Origin: Allobosea sp.
GTDB taxonomy: Bacteria; Pseudomonadota; Alphaproteobacteria; Rhizobiales; Beijerinckiaceae
Direction of reading: 5' to 3'
Length of the DNA stretch: 7,026 nucleotides
Assembly (NCBI GenBank): GCA_021732895.1
Contig: JAKFWE010000024.1
Location: forward strand, 1-7,026
In this document: in pieces, positions 1-5,820 of the stretch
Position numbering within the stretch: the stretch's first letter is position 1
Layout: the number at the start of each line of letters is the position of its first letter
The notes under the pieces: generated by a model
Databases searched by the model: none
What the model was told of the DNA's origin: nothing
The model's input: the letters and a program-made list of their open reading frames with translations, nothing else
Position numbers and translations under genes: made by a program

Positions 1-321
1 CGACGGCAGCGCCGCGACCGCGCGCCGCATCGCCAGCAGCGTCGCCTGCCGGATGTTGAGCGCGTCGATCTCGGCGGCCGTCGCGCTGGCGACGCCGACG
101 CCGAGCGCCGAATGCGCGATCGCCTCGAACAGCGCCTCGCGCCGCAATGCGCTCAGTTTTTTGGAATCGTCGAGCCCTGCGGGAACGCGGCCCGGGTCGA
201 GAATCACGGCGGCCGCGACGACCGGTCCGGCCAGGGGCCCGCGACCGGCCTCGTCGACGCCCGCAAGGGGGCGGAGACCGGCGGCGATGGCATGGGCTTC
301 GCGGCTGAAATCGGGGCGCAT
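1..321 (-). CDS. rnhB: Ribonuclease HII, N-terminal part (cut by left edge)
   Basis: RNase HII cleaves the RNA strand of RNA-DNA hybrids and nicks 5' of single ribonucleotides in DNA, starting ribonucleotide excision repair in the cytoplasm. The first 107 codons are present and the C-terminal half lies beyond the left edge. Seen: the signature VDEAGRGPLAGPVV at about residues 22-35, with the catalytic pair Asp23-Glu24; LDDSKKL at 50-56, also a hallmark of the family; and the start of the helical region (ALNIRQATLL). The later catalytic Asp residues are outside the window. The ATG at 321 gives the usual short lead-in (MRPDFSRE). No good Shine-Dalgarno sequence precedes it, which suggests translation from a message shared with the upstream radical SAM gene, 96 bp away on the same strand. 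Identity is very secure; the exact start is slightly less so. Confidence 0.96.
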   Translation of the reverse strand, partial: MRPDFSREAHAIAAGLRPLAGVDEAGRGPLAGPVVAAAVILDPGRVPAGLDDSKKLSALRREALFEAIAHSALGVGVASATAAEIDALNIRQATLLAMRRAVAALPS

Positions 322-383
322 GGGCGGGTTATGGCGGATTTGCCGCTGGCGGGCCAATGCGGGCTGCCGCCCTCGTCGATCCG

Positions 384-403
384 GGTTCTCGCTGCGCGAG
401 ACC
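384..403 (-). terminator. Small stem-loop between the radical SAM gene and rnhB
   Basis: A 6-bp perfect stem (TCTCGC / GCGAGA, 3-nt loop) extends by two more G-C pairs past a single bulged base. It begins about 15 nt after the radical SAM stop codon on the minus strand. There is no run of T after it, so it is not a classic intrinsic terminator. It could attenuate or stabilise the message between the two genes. Seen in sequence; the role is inferred. Confidence 0.3.
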
Positions 404-417
404 GGGAGGGACACGCG

Positions 418-1608
418 TCAAAACAGGCTCAACTGCGCCTTCTCCCGCTCCGGCTTCACGAACAAGTCGCTGCGCAGCCTTGTCCGCGTCCCGTTGAAGC
501 CGAGTCGCTCGGCCGCCAGCTCGAACCGTCGGCCGATCATCCAGGCATAGGGCCCGGACCCGACCTGCCTCTGGCCCCAGGCGGCGTCGTAGTCCTTGCC
601 GCCGCGCGTCGAGCGGATCAGCGAGACGACATGGCGCAATTTGTCGGGGTGATGGGTCAGCAGCCAGTCCTGCACGAGGTCCTTCACCTCCAGCGGCAGG
701 CGCAGCAGCACATAGCCGGCCTCGCGCGCGCCCGCCGCCTTCGCCGCGTCCAGAATCCGCTCGATCTCGTGCTCGTTGATCGCCGGGATGATCGGCGCGA
801 CCAGCACGGTCACCGGGATGCCGGCCTCCGACAACATGCGGATCGTCTCCAGCCGCTTGGCCGGCGAGGCGGCGCGCGGCTCCATGGTGCGGGCGATCTT
901 CGGGTCGAGCGTCGTCAGCGAGATCGCGACTTTCGCCAGCCCGAGCGCCGCCATCGGAGCCAGGATGTCGATGTCGCGCTGCACCAGCGCCGATTTGGTG
1001 ACGATGCCGACAGGGTGCCTGAAGCGCGCCAGCACCTCCAGGACGCCGCGCATGATCCGCAATCTCTTTTCGATCGGCTGGTAGGCGTCGGTGTTGGTGC
1101 CGATCGCGATGGTGCGCGGCGTGTAGGCGGCGGCCGAGAGCTCCTTCTCCAGCAGCAGCGCCGCATCGGGCTTGGCGGTCAGCTTGCTCTCGAAGTCGAG
1201 CCCCGGCGAGAGGCCGAGATAGGCGTGGCTCGGCCGCGCGAAACAGTAGACGCAGCCATGCTCGCAGCCGCGATAGGGGTTGATCGAGCGGTCGAAGGAG
1301 ATGTCGGGCGAATCGTTGCGCGTGATGATCGTCCGCGGCTTCTCGATCGAAACCTCGGTCCTGAAGGCCGGCAATTCCCCGAGCGTTCCCCAGCCGTCAT
1401 CCTCGCTGACGCGCTGCTCGGACTCGAAGCGCCCGCCCGGATTGATCGTCGCCCCGCGCCCGCGCCGCCGTTCTGGGTCGATCCGGTGGCCGGCATAGGC
1501 CAGCGGATCGGTCGGCGCGATGCGGGCCGAGACCGAAGCCGGCTCTGCATCGCGCCGCAGCAGCATCCGGGCCGCGGTTGGCCGCAAGGAGGGTCTGGCC
1601 TGGATCAT
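418..1608 (-). CDS. PA0069-family radical SAM protein (SplB-like, COG1533)
   Basis: Protein of 396 aa. It belongs to the radical SAM superfamily, which uses a 4Fe-4S cluster and S-adenosylmethionine for radical chemistry. The subgroup is related to spore photoproduct lyase (COG1533) and its substrate is unknown. Seen: the cluster-binding motif CEHGCVYC with Cys115, Cys119 and Cys122, inside the family-typical NPYRGCEHGCVYCFARP; GTNTDAYQPIEK at about 170-181; a barrel-like middle; and the C-terminal LRSDLFVKP at 378-386. Residues 1-60 are basic and probably unstructured. The reading frame stays open upstream to 2040, but that extension would run through the divergent glycosyltransferase-like gene and the LexA-type box, so I chose the ATG at 1608. 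ATG at 1566 (Met15) is an alternative; neither has a strong Shine-Dalgarno. A GAAC-N7-GAAC box lies 59-73 bp upstream, suggesting SOS control. rnhB follows on the same strand after 96 bp. The family call is firm; the function is unknown. Confidence 0.92.
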   Translation of the reverse strand: MIQARPSLRPTAARMLLRRDAEPASVSARIAPTDPLAYAGHRIDPERRRGRGATINPGGRFESEQRVSEDDGWGTLGELPAFRTEVSIEKPRTIITRNDSPDISFDRSINPYRGCEHGCVYCFARPSHAYLGLSPGLDFESKLTAKPDAALLLEKELSAAAYTPRTIAIGTNTDAYQPIEKRLRIMRGVLEVLARFRHPVGIVTKSALVQRDIDILAPMAALGLAKVAISLTTLDPKIARTMEPRAASPAKRLETIRMLSEAGIPVTVLVAPIIPAINEHEIERILDAAKAAGAREAGYVLLRLPLEVKDLVQDWLLTHHPDKLRHVVSLIRSTRGGKDYDAAWGQRQVGSGPYAWMIGRRFELAAERLGFNGTRTRLRSDLFVKPEREKAQLSLF

Positions 1609-1655
1609 GGCGCACCGCCGGGTATCGTTGAGGCCGGGAATCGGCTGCTTTTCCT

Positions 1656-1683
1656 GATCTACATGTGAACATAAGAAGAACAA
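1656..1683 (-). promoter_or_regulatory. Candidate promoter of the radical SAM gene
   Basis: On the minus strand, a -35-like TTGTTC (1678-1683) and a -10-like TAGATC (1656-1661) are separated by 16 bp. This would place the transcription start about 40 nt before the ATG at 1608. The -35 element lies inside the right half of the LexA-type box, so a bound repressor would block it. The hexamers are only partial matches to consensus, so the promoter is a proposal based on position. Confidence 0.4.
1667..1681. promoter_or_regulatory. Alphaproteobacterial-type LexA (SOS) box
   Basis: The sequence GAACATAAGAAGAAC is a perfect GAAC-N7-GAAC direct repeat, equal to GTTC-N7-GTTC on the minus strand. That is the published LexA-binding motif of Alphaproteobacteria. 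It lies in an AT-richer patch of the divergent intergenic region, 59-73 bp before the radical SAM ATG and 54 bp before the glycosyltransferase-like ATG. It overlaps the proposed -35 element of the radical SAM promoter. The motif is seen directly; LexA binding is inferred. Confidence 0.65.
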
Positions 1684-1734
1684 ATTGCAAGTGGCAGGAT
1701 TGCCGCATGCTGCGCTGCGGCATAAAGATTGCGC

Positions 1735-2238
1735 ATGCTCACTGCCGTCATCCGGGCGGATGGCCAGGCCTATGCCCGTCAAGCCTCCGCCCTCGCCGCG
1801 ACGTTCTCGGTGCTGATCCCCGCCGTGGCCGATGGCTTCCTCGGCCACGCTGTCGTCGTCGATGCGGCTGGCGACGCCGAGATCGAGCGCCTCGCCGACG
1901 CAACGGGCGCGAGCTATCTGCGCGCCGGCGGGGCCGAGGGTTGGCGCCTCGGCGCGGGCCAGGCGCGCGGCGACTGGTTGATCCTGCTCGATGCGGGCGA
2001 CGTGCCGCAGCCGCACTGGGCGCAGGCCGTCGATCGGCATCTCGTGCTGACCTCCGACATGCCGGCGCTGATCCCGCTGCGCGGCGTCGCCGGCTCGCTG
2101 CGCGAGCGCGCTGCGATCTCCTTCGGTCCGCGCCGGCTTCGCGCCGGGCTCGTCGTCCCCAAGGGGCCGGTTCTGGCGGGCCGCCTCGGCGGCGCGCCGC
2201 GCCGCCTCTCGGCGCGGCGCGAGCGCGCATTGGGCTGA
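1735..2238 (+). CDS. Glycosyltransferase-like protein (family 2 type, short)
   Basis: Protein of 167 aa. It resembles the small GT-A-fold (glycosyltransferase family 2-like) proteins found in Hyphomicrobiales. Seen: an N-terminal strand MLTAVIRA; a hydrophobic stretch SVLIPAVADGFLGHAVVVDA at about 25-44, of the kind that precedes the nucleotide-binding site; and WLILLDAGDVPQPHW at 81-95, in the position of the family's acidic motif. No canonical DxD is present and the end is Arg-rich, so catalytic activity is uncertain and no substrate can be named. ATG at 1735 is preferred; a TTG two codons upstream (1729) is also in frame. The Shine-Dalgarno is weak. It is divergent from the radical SAM gene and convergent with ypfJ, with 16 bp between the stops. 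The LexA-type box lies upstream and might also affect it. Confidence 0.68.
   Translation: MLTAVIRADGQAYARQASALAATFSVLIPAVADGFLGHAVVVDAAGDAEIERLADATGASYLRAGGAEGWRLGAGQARGDWLILLDAGDVPQPHWAQAVDRHLVLTSDMPALIPLRGVAGSLRERAAISFGPRRLRAGLVVPKGPVLAGRLGGAPRRLSARRERALG
2193..2221. repeat. 12-bp perfect GC inverted repeat at the convergent gene ends
   Basis: Arms CGCGCCGCGCCG (2193-2204) and CGGCGCGGCGCG (2210-2221) are perfectly complementary around a 5-nt loop. It lies inside the last codons of the glycosyltransferase-like gene and about 34 nt past the ypfJ stop on the other strand, where a terminator shared by both genes might sit. There is no T tract on either side, so termination is only a possibility. 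It encodes part of the Arg/Ala-rich C-terminus (about residues 153-163). Confidence 0.45.
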
Positions 2239-2254
2239 TGCCGGCCCTGCCGGA

Positions 2255-3142
2255 TCAGAGCTGGTTCGTCCGGAACGTGTCGCAGCTCTGCATCGAGCCC
2301 GAGCGCAGCCCGGTGCTGAACCAGCGCATGCGCTGCGCCGAGGAGCCGTGGGTGAAGGAATCCGGCACGATCTGACCGCGCGAGGCCTTCTGGAGGCGGT
2401 CGTCGCCGATCGCGGCCGCCGTCTTCAGCGCCTCGTCGATGTCGCCCGGTTCGATCCGGCCCATGGCCTGGACGTTGTTGGCCCATATCCCGGCGAAGCA
2501 ATCGGCCTGCAACTCGATCCGCACCGAGATCGCGTTGGCCTCGCGCTCGGAGGAGCGCTCGCGCAATTCGTTGGCGCGCGGCAGGATGCCGATCAGGTTC
2601 TGGATGTGGTGGCCGACCTCGTGCCCGATGACATAGGCATGGGCGAAATCGCCGCCGCCGCCCAGCTTGCGCTGCATCTCCTGGAAGAACGACGTGTCGA
2701 GATAGACCCGCTTGTCGGGCGGACAGTAGAACGGCCCCATCGCCGACTGCGCCCGGCCGCAGGCGGAACTTGTGACGCCGTCGAACAGCACGAGGCGCGG
2801 CTGCTCGTAGCGGCGGTTCGCCTGCTGCGGCAAAAGCCTGGTCCAGACATCCTCGTTTTGCGCCAGCACGGCCGAGATGAAGCGGCCCATCTCGTCGGCC
2901 GGCGGGCCGGCGGAGCGGCGCGTCTCCTGGGTCTGCGGCCGGCCGCCGATGCCGCCGATCAGTTCGGCCCCGCCGATCAGGAGCCGCGGGTCGATGCCGA
3001 ACGCCCAGCCCAACAGCCCGAGCACCACCATCGTGCCGATGCCGAGGCCGCCGCGCCCGCCGGGCAGCCCGGCGAAATCGCCGCCCCCGCCGCCGCGCCG
3101 GTCCTCGAGATATTCGGACTGGCGGTAATCTTCCCACTTCAT
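2255..3142 (-). CDS. ypfJ: Neutral zinc metallopeptidase, KPN_02809/YpfJ family
   Basis: Protein of 295 aa, the usual length of this putative neutral zinc metallopeptidase family (COG2321). Its physiological substrate is not known. Seen: the N-terminal family start MKWEDYRQSEYLEDRRG; a Gly-rich linker at 17-35; one membrane segment at about 35-52, anchoring the protein in the inner membrane with the catalytic part probably outside the cytoplasm; the zinc motif HEVGHH at 174-179 (ligands His174 and His178, catalytic Glu175); and ELQADCFAG at 210-218, which probably supplies the third ligand, Glu210. Cys128, Cys140, Cys215 and Cys287 could form disulfides. The ATG at 3142 has GGGGA six bases upstream. 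It lies 96 bp after cydB on the same strand with a hairpin between, so it is probably a separate transcription unit or is reached by read-through. Confidence 0.92.
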   Translation of the reverse strand: MKWEDYRQSEYLEDRRGGGGGDFAGLPGGRGGLGIGTMVVLGLLGWAFGIDPRLLIGGAELIGGIGGRPQTQETRRSAGPPADEMGRFISAVLAQNEDVWTRLLPQQANRRYEQPRLVLFDGVTSSACGRAQSAMGPFYCPPDKRVYLDTSFFQEMQRKLGGGGDFAHAYVIGHEVGHHIQNLIGILPRANELRERSSEREANAISVRIELQADCFAGIWANNVQAMGRIEPGDIDEALKTAAAIGDDRLQKASRGQIVPDSFTHGSSAQRMRWFSTGLRSGSMQSCDTFRTNQL

Positions 3143-3193
3143 GGCGTCGTCCCCGGCTCGGCTCCCGGCAATGTCAGGGAGCGACGGGCGGAA

Positions 3194-3219
3194 CTCAAGC
3201 GGTCATTCAACCGCCTGAG
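3194..3219 (-). terminator. Stem-loop after cydB, probable end of the cydAB operon
   Basis: Arms CTCAAGCGGT (3194-3203) and ACCGCCTGAG (3210-3219) form a 10-bp stem with one G-U wobble in the minus-strand RNA and a 6-nt loop. It begins about 20 nt after the cydB stop codon. Only a short T-containing stretch follows, not a full U tract. Position and symmetry support a terminator or a 3'-end stabiliser between cydB and ypfJ. Confidence 0.5.
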
Positions 3220-3238
3220 GGCGATCGCGGTTCCGTCC

Positions 3239-4243
3239 TCAATGATAGCCGCCGTCGATCTTCACCTTGCCCCTGAAGGTCCAGTAAACGAAGGCGGTGT
3301 AGAACAGGATCATCGGCAGCAGGAAGGTGACGCCGATCAACACGAAGACATGGCTCGCCGGCGCGGCCGCGACATCCCAGATCGTCAGGCTCGGCGGCAC
3401 CAGCCAGGGGTAGTTCGAGATCGCCAGCCCGAGAAAGCACAAAACGAAGATCGCGATGGTGAGCGCGAACGGCGTGAATTCATGCTTGCCGTGCAGCCGC
3501 TTCCACGCCATCAGGCCGCAAAGCGCCGTCAGCACCGGAAAGGGCCAGAGCAGCGCGATGTTGCGCCAGGTGAACCAGCGCTCGGCGATGCGCGGATGGG
3601 CGTAGGGCGTCCATAGCGAAACGATGATCGCGAAGGCGAGCAGGCCCAGCAGCAGCACCTTCGCCTGGGCGCGCGAGCGCTCGGCGACCCTGCCTTCCGT
3701 CTTATAGATCAGCCAGGTCGCGCCGAGCAGGGCATAGCCGACGACGACGCCGGCCCCGCACATCAGCGTGAAGGGAGTGAACCAGTCGAACGGCCCGCCC
3801 GCGAACTGCCGATCGACCACGGTGATGCCCTGGATCATGCCGCCCAGGATCAGGCCCTGGGAAAAGGCGGCGAGCGTCGAGCCGAGCCAGAAGGCCGCGT
3901 CCCAGACCCGGTGATTCGGCTTGGCGACCCAGCGGAATTCGAAGGCGACGCCGCGAAAGATCAGCGCCAGCAGCATCAAGGTCACCGGCAGATAGAAGGC
4001 CGGCATGATGATCGCGTAGGCGGTCGGGAATGCGACCCACAAGCCCCCGCCGCCGAGCACGAGCCAGGTCTCGTTGCCGTCCCAGAACGGCGCGACCGAG
4101 TTCATCATCTGGTCGCGCTCGGCCTCGTCCCTGGTCGTCGGGAACAGGATCGCGATGCCGAGATCGAACCCGTCCAGGATCACGTAGAGCATGACGGCCG
4201 CGCCGATCAGCCCGGCCCAGATCACGGGGAGATACCATTCCAT
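3239..4243 (-). CDS. cydB: Cytochrome bd-type quinol oxidase, subunit II
   Basis: Protein of 334 aa. It is the second core membrane subunit of the bd-type oxidase, which oxidises quinol and reduces oxygen to water in the inner membrane. Seen: many hydrophobic membrane helices along the whole length; VILDGFDLGIAILFP at about 21-34, the family's first-helix signature, with Asp24 and Asp27; WDGNETWLVLGGGGLW at 54-69, another hallmark; and a short cytoplasmic tail ending KVKIDGGYH. The start is ATG at 4243, with AGGGAGAG eight bases upstream overlapping the cydA stop. A GTG one codon earlier (4246) is in frame but too close to that ribosome site. The stop of cydA and this start are 12 bp apart, so the two genes form an operon and are probably translationally coupled. 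No CydX-like small gene follows in the 96 bp before ypfJ. Confidence 0.95.
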   Translation of the reverse strand: MEWYLPVIWAGLIGAAVMLYVILDGFDLGIAILFPTTRDEAERDQMMNSVAPFWDGNETWLVLGGGGLWVAFPTAYAIIMPAFYLPVTLMLLALIFRGVAFEFRWVAKPNHRVWDAAFWLGSTLAAFSQGLILGGMIQGITVVDRQFAGGPFDWFTPFTLMCGAGVVVGYALLGATWLIYKTEGRVAERSRAQAKVLLLGLLAFAIIVSLWTPYAHPRIAERWFTWRNIALLWPFPVLTALCGLMAWKRLHGKHEFTPFALTIAIFVLCFLGLAISNYPWLVPPSLTIWDVAAAPASHVFVLIGVTFLLPMILFYTAFVYWTFRGKVKIDGGYH

Positions 4244-4255
4244 CACGGTCTCTCC

Positions 4256-5686
4256 CTAGCTCGCCGGCTGGATCTTGTCGTCGCCGGGATGACCGTCGCC
4301 GAACAGGTTCGAGGCCGGGGCCTGCGCCGCCTTCAGCGGCCGCTGCGAGGGCTGCTGCGGCGGCTCCTCGCCGGTGATCTCGTCCGGGCCCTTGTCGATC
4401 AGCCGGTTGATCAGCAGGATCCCGGCGCTGAAGACGACGCAGTAAACACAGACGAACAGGGCCAGCGAGATCGCCACCTGCGCTGTCGTGACCGGCGAGA
4501 TCGCGTCCTTGGAGCGCAGCACGCCGGTCGCGATCCAGGGCTGGCGGCCGACCTCGGTGACGAACCAGCCGGCCAGGATGGCGATGAAGCCGAGCGGCCA
4601 AGTGTACTGCGCCACCCAGAGCCAGCGCCGCTCCTCGAAGACCTTGCCCTTCCACCAGAGCCAGGCGCCGAGCCAGCCGAAGGCGATCATGAAGACGCCG
4701 ATGCCGACCATGATGCGGAAGCCGAAGAACGGGATCTTGACCGGCGGCCGGTCCTCGATGGCGAAATCGTTCAGGCTCGGGAACAGCGCGTCCATGCTGC
4801 CATGCGTCAGCAGGCTGGCGACGCCGGGGATCGCGATCTCGAAACGGTTCACGCCGGCGACCTCGTCGGGCCAGGCGAACAGAACCAGCGGCGCGGGCTT
4901 TGACGAATCCCAGTGCGCCTCGATCGCGGCGAGCTTCGCCGGCTGGTATTTCGCGGTGTCCTCGCCGTGGCGATGACCGATCAGCGCCTGCATCGGCGCC
5001 GTGAACGCGATCATCAGGATCGCCATCCGCACCATTGTGCGGGCGCTCTCGGTGCGATGACCGGCCATGAGATGGCGTGCGCCGGTGGCGAGCACGACGA
5101 AGGCCGTCGTCAGGTAGGCCGCCGTCATCATGTGCATGTAGCGCAGCGGGAAGGTCGGGTTGAAGATGATCGCCATCCAGTCGAGCGGATAGGCGATGCC
5201 GTCGCGGACCTCGTGGCCGGCCGGATACTGCATCCAGCTGTTGGCCGACAGGATCCAGAAGCCCGACAGAGCCGTGCCGCCCGCCACGATCACGGCGGAA
5301 AGGAAATGCAGCCAGGGCGGCACCCGGTTCCAGCCGAACAGCATGACGCCGAGGAAGGACGCCTCCAGGAAGAAGGCGGTCAGCACCTCGTAGCCGATCA
5401 GCGGGCCGATGACGTTGCCGACGACCACCGAGAACCGGCTCCAGTTGGTGCCGAACTGGTATGACAGCACGATGCCGGACACCACGCCCATGGCGAAGGA
5501 GACCGCGAAGATCTTCGTCCAGAACCGCGCCAGCAACCGGTATTTCTGATTGTCCGTCCTGAGCCAGAGCGCCAGCAGCGTCGCGATGTAGGCCGAGAGC
5601 CCGATGGTGAACGCCGGGAAGACGATGTGGAACGAGATGGTGAAGGCGAACTGGATGCGCGAGAGCAGGAAGGCGTCGATCTCCAT
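4256..5686 (-). CDS. cydA: Cytochrome bd-type quinol oxidase, subunit I (short Q-loop, CIO-like)
   Basis: Protein of 476 aa. It is the haem-carrying, quinol-oxidising subunit of the bd-type oxidase, a high-affinity oxidase that does not pump protons, in the inner membrane. Seen, by alignment from memory with E. coli CydA: haem ligand His20 (SFHIVFPAF); Glu100 and Glu108 (GYEVLTAFFLEASF); His185 (YMHMM) and Met326 (FRIMVG), the b558 ligands; Q-loop residues Lys251 and Glu256; and GRQPW at 380-384. The distance from Lys251 to Met326 is much shorter than in E. coli, so this is the short Q-loop type shared with cyanide-insensitive oxidases (CioA). Residues 433-476 are a Pro/Gln-rich hydrophilic tail. 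ATG at 5686 has GGAG ten bases upstream. The frame is open further to 5764, but that stretch is leader sequence without CydA homology. cydB follows 12 bp downstream; cydDC is not adjacent. Confidence 0.95.
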   Translation of the reverse strand: MEIDAFLLSRIQFAFTISFHIVFPAFTIGLSAYIATLLALWLRTDNQKYRLLARFWTKIFAVSFAMGVVSGIVLSYQFGTNWSRFSVVVGNVIGPLIGYEVLTAFFLEASFLGVMLFGWNRVPPWLHFLSAVIVAGGTALSGFWILSANSWMQYPAGHEVRDGIAYPLDWMAIIFNPTFPLRYMHMMTAAYLTTAFVVLATGARHLMAGHRTESARTMVRMAILMIAFTAPMQALIGHRHGEDTAKYQPAKLAAIEAHWDSSKPAPLVLFAWPDEVAGVNRFEIAIPGVASLLTHGSMDALFPSLNDFAIEDRPPVKIPFFGFRIMVGIGVFMIAFGWLGAWLWWKGKVFEERRWLWVAQYTWPLGFIAILAGWFVTEVGRQPWIATGVLRSKDAISPVTTAQVAISLALFVCVYCVVFSAGILLINRLIDKGPDEITGEEPPQQPSQRPLKAAQAPASNLFGDGHPGDDKIQPAS

Positions 5687-5706
5687 CGCGGAACTCCGTT
5701 CGGCTG

Positions 5707-5722
5707 GGCCGGACTTCCGGCC
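5707..5722 (-). repeat. Perfect 6-bp hairpin in the cydA leader
   Basis: GGCCGG and CCGGCC flank a 4-nt loop, about ten bases upstream of the cydA ribosome binding site. It would form in the 5' leader of the cydA message. Short GC hairpins occur by chance in DNA of this composition, so a regulatory role is only possible. Confidence 0.3.
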
Positions 5723-5742
5723 TCGACGGCTGTGCTGCGGCA

Positions 5743-5771
5743 GCATCGCCGCCGGATGCGACAATAGTCAA
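5743..5771 (-). promoter_or_regulatory. Candidate cydAB promoter
   Basis: On the minus strand, TTGACT (5766-5771) is a strong -35 match, followed after 17 bp by a weak -10-like CGATGC (5743-5748). That would give a leader of about 50 nt before the ATG at 5686. It lies in the 134-bp gap after the uracil-DNA glycosylase gene. The -35 region reads TTGAC-TATT-GTCGC, which only half resembles an FNR/FixK box. Seen in sequence; promoter activity is inferred. Confidence 0.38.
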
Positions 5772-5820
5772 ACGGCGGACGCGGCGGGCGGGTCGTCAGT
5801 GTCGCAGCGCGGTCGCGGCC

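Noticed and set aside
112..1668. Plus-strand open frame of 518 codons across the radical SAM gene
   Set aside because: Arg/Gln/Asp-rich translation without family motifs, antisense to a clear CxxxCxxC radical SAM gene; a shadow frame typical of GC-rich DNA.
1609..2040. 144-residue N-terminal extension of the radical SAM protein
   Set aside because: It would cross the LexA-type box and overlap the divergent glycosyltransferase-like gene; the extension has no recognisable domain.
2239..2254. Intrinsic terminator in the 16 bp between the convergent stops
   Set aside because: Only a short GC-rich palindrome (CCGG arms) and no T tract on either strand.
3143..3238. Possible CydX small subunit gene after cydB
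   Set aside because: No start-to-stop frame with a membrane helix fits; the only ATG there is followed by an early stop.
2348..3616. Plus-strand open frame of 422 codons over ypfJ and cydB
   Set aside because: Antisense to two well-recognised genes, low-complexity Arg/Ala/Gly-rich translation, no motif.
3702..5771. Minus-strand open frame of 689 codons across cydA and cydB
   Set aside because: Out of frame with the clear cydA and cydB proteins on the same strand; very Arg-rich with no membrane helices or motifs.
5757..5771. FNR/FixK box upstream of cydA
   Set aside because: Only about 6 of 10 consensus positions match, mostly in one half-site; too weak to list as a site.
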